Source: DASPWV01 sp046726375 (lineage in GTDB: Bacteria > Acidobacteriota > Vicinamibacteria > Vicinamibacterales > UBA2999). From it: a stretch of DNA of 64,000 nucleotides. The notes below the pieces were generated by a model that did not search any database, had not been told where the DNA came from, and saw only the letters and a program-made list of their open reading frames with translations. The DNA lies in contig JBKPAJ010000087.1 in assembly GCA_046726375.1 (NCBI GenBank), forward strand, positions 5,669 through 69,668, in the 5' to 3' direction. Positions 1 through 6,189 of the stretch are shown here, piece by piece; within the stretch, counting starts at the first letter, position 1, and every line of letters starts with the position of its first letter. The position numbers and the translations under genes are program-made.

Positions 1-165
1 GGTGATGCCACCCACGATTACCACTGCGGGGGCGGTGCCGATTTCGGGACCGTAGACCCATCCACTCAAGTGCACGTCGGCCAGCTCGTGCCCTTCGATG
101 GTCATCGAAGTACGTTCGACAACAAGACGGCGAGGCGAGGTGACAGAGGTGGCGATGCTCAACAT
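1..165 (-). CDS. MetX-like alpha/beta hydrolase (homoserine acyltransferase family), N-terminal part
   Basis: Only the first 55 codons are inside the window; the gene runs off the left edge. Reading leftwards from an ATG at 165, the translation has a charged start, then a beta-strand pair and a short hydrophobic strand ending in V-V-I-V-G-G-I-T. This resembles the opening of homoserine O-acyltransferase-like alpha/beta hydrolases, where a strand ending in a Gly-Gly-Ile/Leu-Ser/Thr turn forms the oxyanion region. Family members acylate homoserine in methionine synthesis or act as general esterases. The nucleophile and the rest of the triad lie outside the window, so the assignment rests on the N-terminal pattern only. 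A second in-frame ATG at codon 21 is possible. The gene is divergent from the pseudogene at 203. Confidence 0.5.
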   Translation of the reverse strand, partial: MLSIATSVTSPRRLVVERTSMTIEGHELADVHLSGWVYGPEIGTAPAVVIVGGIT

Positions 166-631
166 CCGACGATCACGCTAACACAGCGTACAATCCGCGG
201 GCGTGCCGGGTCCTAATTATCGCTTCGGGCCGTTTTTCGTTGACCGGACCGGCTATCGGGTGTTGCGCGGGAACACGGCCCCTCGCGCTGACCCCCCAAG
301 CTCCCTGACCTTCTCCTTTATCTGCTCGACACAGCGGGCACTTTAGTCACGAAAGAGCCGCTGCGACGCCCTCTCGCCGGACGCAAACGTGACCGAGAAC
401 GCGCTCACGCAGGCAGTTTCAGAGCTGCGGCAGGCGCTTCGGGACAGTGCTGAGAAGCCGCAGTTCATCAAAACCGTCGCGCGGCGAGGGTGTCGCTTTG
501 TCGCGCCGGTCGAGCCGCTCCCGACCTCCGTCCCTCCCAGCGACCTCGTTCCCTCCCCCGGCCCTCCATCCGGCTGGAAACCTCGGTCCCGGCGAGCGAC
601 CTCCGTCCCTCCTTAACGGGAGACGTCGCTA

Positions 632-782
632 GTCCCCTGGAAACGAGAGGCGTTGCATAAGTCGCGGAGCGCGGCGCCCGGATCGCAAGGCGCGCCGACC
701 GCGCATATTGGGCATATGCAAGGAAGAGGCAACCGCGATGCCCCGACCGGGAATTATGCGATGCATCTCGTTTCCAGGGGAC
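632..782. mobile_element. MITE-like element 1 (29-bp TIRs, TA flanks)
   Basis: Bases 632-660 and 754-782 are inverted repeats matching at 26 of 29 positions, beginning GTCCCCTGGAAACGAGA. The 151-base element is flanked by TA on both sides (630-631 and 783-784), the target duplication typical of IS630/Tc1-mariner-type elements. It has no plausible coding sequence. It sits inside the decayed regulator gene. Seen: repeats and TA flanks. Inferred: mobilisation in trans by a transposase encoded elsewhere. Confidence 0.7.
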
Positions 783-784
783 TA

Positions 785-909
785 ACCCCTCAGTTCACTT
801 GTGTTGACAATCGCGGCGCCGTGGCCCCGCGCAATTTTGGGGCGTGATAGCAGCACCGTTCGGGCGGTACCGCGCCGTTGGCGTTGTTAACACAAGTGAA
901 TTCTGGGAT
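785..909. mobile_element. MITE-like element 2 (24-bp TIRs, TA flanks)
   Basis: Bases 785-808 and 886-909 are imperfect inverted repeats (19 of 24), with a perfect 12-base core TTCACTTGTGTT / AACACAAGTGAA. TA dinucleotides lie at 783-784, shared with element 1, and at 910-911. There is no coding potential. Its terminal sequence resembles the termini of the element at 15857-15978, which suggests a family. Further outward, GACCTCCGTCCCTCC at 598-612 is exactly repeated in inverted orientation at 912-926. Confidence 0.6.
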
Positions 910-1131
910 TAGGAGGGACGGAGGTCCCTGGGAGGGACGAGTCCGACATCGCGAGCCCACCCGCCATCGCCGGACTCGACTTCACCAACGTCAGCGGCGA
1001 TTCCGAGGCGGCGTGGCTGTCCGCAGGGATTGCGGAGACCGTGACCGCCGACCTGCTGGCGCTGCACCTTCCGCGTCGTCGATCGCTGGCGAGTGATGGA
1101 AGCCGCCCGGCGCACCAACGGTACGCCACAC

Positions 1132-1380
1132 GAAGTGGCGGCCGCTGGGCGCGTTCAACGACAACCTGTTCAAGATTGTCGTCTCGATGCTCGCCGTGCA
1201 CACGGTGACCGCCGATCGCGCTGGCGGCGAGCTCTCGGTCGTCAGCGCGGTATTACTGCTGCCGTTTCTGCTCTTCCCCGGTTACGCCGGACAACTCGCG
1301 GATGTCTATAGCAAGCGCAGGGTGCTGGTGGTCAGCAAATCGGATTTCTTGGATCTCGTCGTGCGCACGGCACGATTCGA
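1132..1380 (+). pseudogene. MFS transporter fragment (LplT / Aas N-terminal type)
   Basis: The reading frame through an ATG at 1187 carries the start motif of the lysophospholipid-transporter/acyltransferase MFS family: L-G-A-F-N-D-N-L-F-K followed by two hydrophobic helices, then G-Y-A-G-Q-L-A-D-V-Y-S-K-R, the loop 2-3 signature. About 70 residues are recognisable, from the end of the cytoplasmic N-terminus to TM3. After S-K-S the similarity fades into low-complexity sequence and a stop at 1531. The fragment abuts the 3' remnant of the regulator at about 1132-1140, so two unrelated gene remnants are fused. It is too short to be functional. Confidence 0.7.
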
Positions 1381-1560
1381 CGCCCAGCACACAATGTCGG
1401 CCCGGTTGCCTGCCACGATCCACACAAGAAATCCGCGTAGTCCGCGCAATCCCGCGGATGCCCTTTCTCCGCGTCATCCGCAGAAAGACTCCCCTCGCTT
1501 TCGTCAGCCAGGCGCAAATCTGCCTCCGTGACCGTCCAACGTGAATATGGGAGGCTTCAA
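1381..1560. other. Non-coding spacer with ATCCGCG-type short words
   Basis: No gene is supported. Bases about 1427-1485 are built from variants of ATCCGCG and CCGCGGATG, similar in style to the ATCTGCGTT words at 18.5-18.8 kb and 63.7-63.9 kb. The last bases contain the ribosome-binding site of the next gene. Confidence 0.5.
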
Positions 1561-2283
1561 ATGCCTTACAAAGGGTTTCTTGCGGTGTGGCGTTCCGGCG
1601 TCGGCTCGGGCCCGTACTACTGGGTGACCGGATTCAATCTGAGCGATTTCAAGCAGATCGATGACTCGTACTTCAACATCGGCCTGCGGCTGGTTGCTGT
1701 CGATATCTACGACCCATATGACAGTTATTCTGGCGTCTGGCGAGAAGGCAGCGCGGCGCAGCATTGGGACAGTGGCCTCTCCGTCGACGAGTTCAAAGAG
1801 AAGGACTCGGAGCAGCGCGCGAAAGGCCGCCGTTTGCAAGCCATCGAGAAAGACGACGGCGAGCTGATGGGCGTGTGGCGATCCGCGACAGGCACAGAGT
1901 ATTGGACGACCGGCAAGAGCTGGAGCGAATTCAAGGACAAAACCAACGACTACTACGCACAGGGCCTGCGCGTCTCGTCGCTCATTGTCGACGACGGCAA
2001 GCCGACAGCCGCGTGGCGGCCCGGGACCGGGGCGCAGTGGGTGCACTGGGGTATGACGGAGGCACAGTTCGTTGCGCTCGATACTGCATATTTTGATCAG
2101 GGTCTTCGCCTGCACGCGGCCGACCTCTACGACGGTAATTTTGCGGCCGTGTGGCGGCCGGGTAGCGGTGCACAGTGGGTCCACTGGGGTATAAAGCTTG
2201 CCGAGCTGAAGTCGCTCGACAACGGTTACAAGGAGGATGGCCTCAAGATGGTCATCCTCAAGGCCAAGCAGCACACGCCGTAG
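1561..2283 (+). CDS. Five-repeat BTRD1-type (bacterial tandem repeat domain) protein
   Basis: The 240-residue product consists almost entirely of five tandem units of about 46 residues. Each has the pattern hydrophobic-VWR-x(4-5)-G-x(2-4)-W-x-x-G-x(5)-F-K-x(4-8)-Y-x-x-G-L-R-hydrophobic, starting near residues 5, 55, 101, 147 and 193. This matches the repeat found in the bacterial tandem repeat domain 1 family and in polyglycine-hydrolase-like proteins, whose role as isolated domains is unsettled. There is no signal peptide or membrane segment. The ATG at 1561 is preferred over upstream starts because GGGAGG lies six bases before it. Units 4 and 5 share a nearly identical stretch (G-A-Q-W-V-H-W-G), which points to recent internal duplication. 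Function unknown; a beta-rich binding scaffold is a guess. Confidence 0.75.
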   Translation: MPYKGFLAVWRSGVGSGPYYWVTGFNLSDFKQIDDSYFNIGLRLVAVDIYDPYDSYSGVWREGSAAQHWDSGLSVDEFKEKDSEQRAKGRRLQAIEKDDGELMGVWRSATGTEYWTTGKSWSEFKDKTNDYYAQGLRVSSLIVDDGKPTAAWRPGTGAQWVHWGMTEAQFVALDTAYFDQGLRLHAADLYDGNFAAVWRPGSGAQWVHWGIKLAELKSLDNGYKEDGLKMVILKAKQHTP

Positions 2284-2306
2284 TTGAATAATGAAAGGAC
2301 CGCTCC

Positions 2307-2648
2307 ATGGTTACCGACGAACACATGCGTACACACGAGCGCGAGGTGGGCTACTGCGGAGGACTTGATAGTCAGCGTGCGCAGGCCGCACGGGAGACCG
2401 ATGATCGCGCGGCCGAGCGGGCCTCGAGCCAATTCGTAGCCGGGAACACTGAAGTTGGCCGTTCCGGGGGACGGGCCGCCAGCGCCGAGCGCGACACCAG
2501 CACCGGTGGCGAAGGCGCCGAGGACGATCGCGCGGCAGAACAGGCGGAATCTGAAAGGGTTGCCAGTAGGCTCACCGCTCGGCGTTTCGGTCGTGAAAAC
2601 GATGCCGACGAAGCCGCCGCCGGCGGCGGTTCTCGTTCAAGTCGCTGA
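2307..2648 (+). CDS. Small charged hypothetical protein
   Basis: The reading frame starts at an ATG 23 bases after the repeat protein, with AAAGGA eight bases upstream, so it could be co-transcribed with it. The 113-residue product is rich in Arg, Glu, Ala and Ser, with no hydrophobic core, signal peptide or recognisable domain. Such composition also arises by chance in GC-rich DNA, and other frames are open here too. I do not recognise it; only the spacing and ribosome-binding site support it. Confidence 0.3.
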   Translation: MVTDEHMRTHEREVGYCGGLDSQRAQAARETDDRAAERASSQFVAGNTEVGRSGGRAASAERDTSTGGEGAEDDRAAEQAESERVASRLTARRFGRENDADEAAAGGGSRSSR

Positions 2649-2887
2649 CGGCTGTGCACGGAGCTCGGCAGAGTACCCCATTGTGGGGAAGTATGCGACC
2701 TGTTGATCAAACGGCGACCCAACGGCGGCGTCGGGGCGTTGGCAATCGTCAACGCGGAGCTGATTCTCTTGGAGCGCGGCCATGCCGAAATTGGCTGTGC
2801 TCCGGTAATTAGCTGAGCGGATGCACCGCGTCTGTGCCGTTGGCCAGGATCACAGAAGTAATCCGCGTGATCAGCATAATCCGGGCA
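2649..2887. other. Intergenic region without a recognisable feature
   Basis: About 240 bases between the small ORF and the convergent beta-propeller gene. I saw no convincing gene, terminator or repeat. Confidence 0.4.
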
Positions 2888-5800
2888 TCAACTGGTTGGC
2901 TTGCGCGGCAGCACAATATTCTGCACTCCCCGCCCTCGCATCAGTTCGTTGAGCATCCGCAGTTCTTTCCCGACCACACCCTCGAAGTCTCCTTGATGCT
3001 TCCGCAGCCGCTCCTCGAGCACTTTCTGCACCTCCAGCTGCTGGTTCGTGGGGCGGAAGTCGGTGCTCGCCAGCCCGCCTGCGAGATACGTGAGCTTGCT
3101 GAGCAGCTGCGAACCAAAGCGCACACCGTCCTGGCCGCGGCCGGTGAGGCGTAGATCGATCAGATTGGACTCGATCGCCATCAGCTTGCGATCGAGCTCC
3201 TCCGCCGGCTGCATGATCTCCGAGTCCTGCATGACCTGGCGCATCGCGGCGATCTGGCCCCGCACCAGCTCGATCTGGTTGACCACGTCGGCGGCCATGT
3301 CGACGCTGCGCCTGATCTCGGTCAGCGTTTTCATCTGCTCCTTGATCTCGGCTTCGGTGCCGCCGGAGTTCGGGTCTTTGCGCACTTCGAGCTTCTGCGT
3401 CAGCGGCTTGCCCGCGACTGTCAAGCGAACCGTGTATTCGCCCGGCGGCATCAAGATGGACAGGCGGCCGCCTTGCGCGGGTCGCGTGCCGTCTGGACCG
3501 ACACGAACCTCCGGTGCGTACTGGGGGCTCGTGCGCAGACGCACTTCCTTCGTTTGGTCGTCGCGCAGATCCCAATACACGCGGTTCAGGCCAGGATTCT
3601 TGGGCGCGTCGATGGTGCGCACCGGCTGATTCTGCGCGTTCAAGATCGTCAGGGTGACGTCGCCCGACGGCGCGCCCTTCAGGAAGTAATTGATGGCAGC
3701 ACCGTAAGGCGCGTTCTGGCCCGCTGTCGGATCGTTCGACGCCGACGCGTCCTGAGTGATCTCCCGAAAACGATACGCGGGACGCGGGGCAAACAGGTGC
3801 GCATCGGCGGTAAGCACCTGCGGCGTCAGCTGCTGGAGCGGCGTGATGTCGTCCAGGATCCAGAAGCCGCGGCCGTAAGTGGCAATGACGAGATCGTTGA
3901 AGTGTTCCTGCACGGCGATGCCGTACACCGGCGCAGCCGGCAAATTGTTCTGCAGCGGCTGCCAGTTGTCCCCATCATCGAACGAGACGTAGATCGCATT
4001 CTCGGTGCCGACATAAAGCAGGCCACGACGCACCGGGTCTTCCCTGATGAAGTGCGCGTAGCTCAACATGCTCTTCGGAATGCCGTTGGTGATCGCCCGC
4101 CACGTCTGACCGTAATCCGTTGTGCGGTAAACGAACGGATCGCGATTGTTGACCTGATGCAAGTCGACCGTGAGATAGGCGGTGCCCGCCGCATACCGCG
4201 ACGGTTCGATGTTGCCGACGGTGCCGAGCGGCGGCAGATTCGGGATGTTCTTCGTGACGTTGACCCAGGTTTTGCCGTTGTCGCGCGTGACCTGCACCTG
4301 GCCGTCGTTGGTCCCGGCCCAGATCAATCCGCGCTCCAGTCGCGACTCGGCGATCGCCATCACGACACCCGCGTACTCCACGCCGATGTTGTCGCCGGTG
4401 AGGCCGCCGGAAAACTGCTGCTTCGACTTGTCGTTCAACGACAGATCGGGACTGATCACTTCCCAACTTTGTCCGCGATTGCTCGTGCGATGGACATGCT
4501 GGCTGCCGACATACACTACGTTGCGATCGTGCGGCGACATGGTGAGCGGCATCGTCCAGTTGAAGCGATACTTCAAATCCGCCGGCGGCCCGTTCAACTG
4601 CTCCGGCCACACTTCGACGTTGCGCGCCTGACGACGGTTCTCCTCGTAGATCGCGACGATGCCGCCAACGCTGCCCGATCCGGAGGCGCTCGACCAGATC
4701 AGATTGGGATCGACCGGATCGGGCGTCGCCCAGCCGCTCTCGCCACCGGCGACGGTGTGCCACATGCTGCGCGCAATGCCGCCGCCAACGCGGCTGTTGC
4801 TCGGTCCGCGATACGACGGTCCGTCCTGCTTGTTGCCGTAGACGTAGTACGGAATCTGATTGTCCACCGTGACGTGATACATCTGCGCGTTCGCCAGCCG
4901 GTTGCGATACCACGTGCGCCCGCGATTGAGCGAAATCGAGAAGCCCTGATCGTGGCCGACGATCATGCGATTGGCGTTCCCCGGATCGATCCACATGTCG
5001 TGATGATCGCCGCCCGGTGATCGCGTGTTCGGCTGCTGCACCAGCGTTTCCCCGCCATCGAGCGACACGCTGTACCCGGCCGTCAGGTAGTAGGTTTCGT
5101 TCTCGTTGTCAGGAGCGACGAAGATGTGACCGTAGTAATGCGATCGGCCCATGGCGTTGCGGTCGTAGCTGGTCACGCGCCAATTGATGCCGCCATCGTC
5201 CGATCGCCACACCTGCCCGCGATCGGTTTCCTTCCCCTGCCACGGAATCCCGTCACCGGTTTCGATGAGCGCGTAGACACGATCGGGATTCGAGGGCGCG
5301 ATCGCCACCTTGACCTTGCCCACTTCACGCTCCGGCAAGCCACGGCCGCGCAGCCGGCTCCAGGTGGTGCCGCCGTCAGTCGACGTGAACAGCCCGCTGC
5401 CCGGCCCGCCGCTTTCACGGCCCCACGTCTTGATGTCGAACTGCCACATGCCGGCAAACAGCCGGCGCGGGTTGCGCGAATCCATGGTGAGCTCGGAGCA
5501 GCCGGTGTTCTCGTCGACGAAGAGCACGCGATCCCAGGTCTTGCCGCCGTCCGTGGTGCGGAAGACTCCCCGCTCTGGTTGCGAACCGTAGGCGTGCCCC
5601 AGCGCGCACGCAAAAACCACATCCGGATTCTGCGGATGTACGATCACGCGCCCTATGCGGCCGGTCTTCTCGAGCCCCATGCGCGTCCAGTTGCGGCCGG
5701 CATCGGTCGATTTGAAGATGCCCTCGCCGACGGAAATGTGACTGCGGATGCACGATTCGCCGGTGCCGGCCCACACGGTGCTTGGATCGGAAGGCGCGAC

Positions 5801-6109
5801 GGCGATGTCGCCGATGGAATGAACCGGCTGGCTGTCGAAAATCTGCTCCCACGTGACGCCGCCGTCGGTTGACTTGGCGATACCGCCGGACGCGGAGCCT
5901 GCGTAGTAAACGAGCGGATCGCCCGCTACGCCAGCGACGGCACTAATGCGGTTGCCTTCCGGACCGATGTAGCGCCAGTTGAGGCGCGCGTAGGTATCTG
6001 GCGCAACGCGCGACGTCTGCTGCGCGCTGCCCGTCACGCTCAAGGCAAGAAAGGCCGCCACGGCGGCAAGTGGAGCAATGCGTTGCACCAATAACCGAAT
6101 CGACGCCAT
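2888..6109 (-). CDS. Secreted Asp-box beta-propeller protein (sortilin/WD40-type 'glycosyl hydrolase')
   Basis: The 1073-residue product starts with a signal peptide ending near Ser-Ala-Gln. The ATG at 6109 has GGAGGG six bases upstream; a longer start at 6154 lacks this. The body contains at least eight Asp-box-like turns of the form S/T-x-D-x-G-x-x-W (the first near residue 80, later ones TTDGGKTW, STDGGTTW and TRDNGKTW). These are typical of the ten-bladed propellers in sortilin/Vps10-like and sialidase-fold proteins. After the propeller comes an FlgD-like Ig domain (V-T-L-T-I-L-N, then R-V-Y-W-D-L-R) and a helical, probably coiled-coil C-terminus. Members are annotated as glycosyl hydrolases but no catalytic residues can be assigned. 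It is the last gene of a minus-strand set with two TonB receptors, so binding or breaking down an exported polymer is plausible. Confidence 0.85.
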   Translation of the reverse strand: MASIRLLVQRIAPLAAVAAFLALSVTGSAQQTSRVAPDTYARLNWRYIGPEGNRISAVAGVAGDPLVYYAGSASGGIAKSTDGGVTWEQIFDSQPVHSIGDIAVAPSDPSTVWAGTGESCIRSHISVGEGIFKSTDAGRNWTRMGLEKTGRIGRVIVHPQNPDVVFACALGHAYGSQPERGVFRTTDGGKTWDRVLFVDENTGCSELTMDSRNPRRLFAGMWQFDIKTWGRESGGPGSGLFTSTDGGTTWSRLRGRGLPEREVGKVKVAIAPSNPDRVYALIETGDGIPWQGKETDRGQVWRSDDGGINWRVTSYDRNAMGRSHYYGHIFVAPDNENETYYLTAGYSVSLDGGETLVQQPNTRSPGGDHHDMWIDPGNANRMIVGHDQGFSISLNRGRTWYRNRLANAQMYHVTVDNQIPYYVYGNKQDGPSYRGPSNSRVGGGIARSMWHTVAGGESGWATPDPVDPNLIWSSASGSGSVGGIVAIYEENRRQARNVEVWPEQLNGPPADLKYRFNWTMPLTMSPHDRNVVYVGSQHVHRTSNRGQSWEVISPDLSLNDKSKQQFSGGLTGDNIGVEYAGVVMAIAESRLERGLIWAGTNDGQVQVTRDNGKTWVNVTKNIPNLPPLGTVGNIEPSRYAAGTAYLTVDLHQVNNRDPFVYRTTDYGQTWRAITNGIPKSMLSYAHFIREDPVRRGLLYVGTENAIYVSFDDGDNWQPLQNNLPAAPVYGIAVQEHFNDLVIATYGRGFWILDDITPLQQLTPQVLTADAHLFAPRPAYRFREITQDASASNDPTAGQNAPYGAAINYFLKGAPSGDVTLTILNAQNQPVRTIDAPKNPGLNRVYWDLRDDQTKEVRLRTSPQYAPEVRVGPDGTRPAQGGRLSILMPPGEYTVRLTVAGKPLTQKLEVRKDPNSGGTEAEIKEQMKTLTEIRRSVDMAADVVNQIELVRGQIAAMRQVMQDSEIMQPAEELDRKLMAIESNLIDLRLTGRGQDGVRFGSQLLSKLTYLAGGLASTDFRPTNQQLEVQKVLEERLRKHQGDFEGVVGKELRMLNELMRGRGVQNIVLPRKPTS

Positions 6110-6133
6110 GGTGGCCCTCCATTTGTTACAGCC

Positions 6134-6183
6134 GACGGTCAACGTCGACAGCACTTCCCGTCGTCCGTCGACCGTTGACCGTC
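6134..6183. repeat. Inverted GACGGTCAACG / CGTTGACCGTC words between two genes
   Basis: Bases 6134-6144 and 6173-6183 are a perfect 11-base inverted repeat that could form a hairpin in the spacer between the receptor and propeller genes. The same words recur at 56036-56085 and 56966-57018. Confidence 0.6.
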
Positions 6184-6189
6184 AACTCC

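Larger units (their letters stand above)
203..1140 (+). pseudogene. Decayed winged-helix regulator with TolB/TPR-type C-terminal region
   Basis: Reading from a GTG at 203, the peptide follows the N-terminal strand of OmpR/CadC-type winged-helix domains (Y-R-F-G-P-F then R-V-L-R). The rest of the domain is recoverable only by switching frame: P-L-A-L-T-P, then K-L-P-D-L-L-L-Y-L-L-D with G-T-L-V-T-K-E, then D-A-N-V-T-E-N-A-L-T-Q-A-V-S-E-L-R and the wing (R-R-G-C-R-F-V-A-P-V). That is at least three frameshifts within 300 bases. A proline-rich linker follows to about 612. Homology resumes near 960 with a TolB-like module (F-T-N-V-S-G-D, then W-L-S-A-G-I-A-E-T-V-T-A-D-L), with one more frameshift before F-R-V-V-D-R-W-R-V-M-E-A-A-R-R. 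The halves are separated by about 330 bases that include two MITE-like elements. Known family: membrane-linked regulators common in Acidobacteriota. It cannot encode a working protein as sequenced. Confidence 0.8.

Noticed and set aside
2372..2752. Minus-strand frame of 126 codons
   Set aside because: No recognisable domain, overlaps a plus-strand frame with a better ribosome-binding site, and is Ser/Ala/Arg-rich like chance frames.
3473..5020. A 515-codon open frame on the plus strand
   Set aside because: Antisense to the beta-propeller gene; no hydrophobic core or motif.
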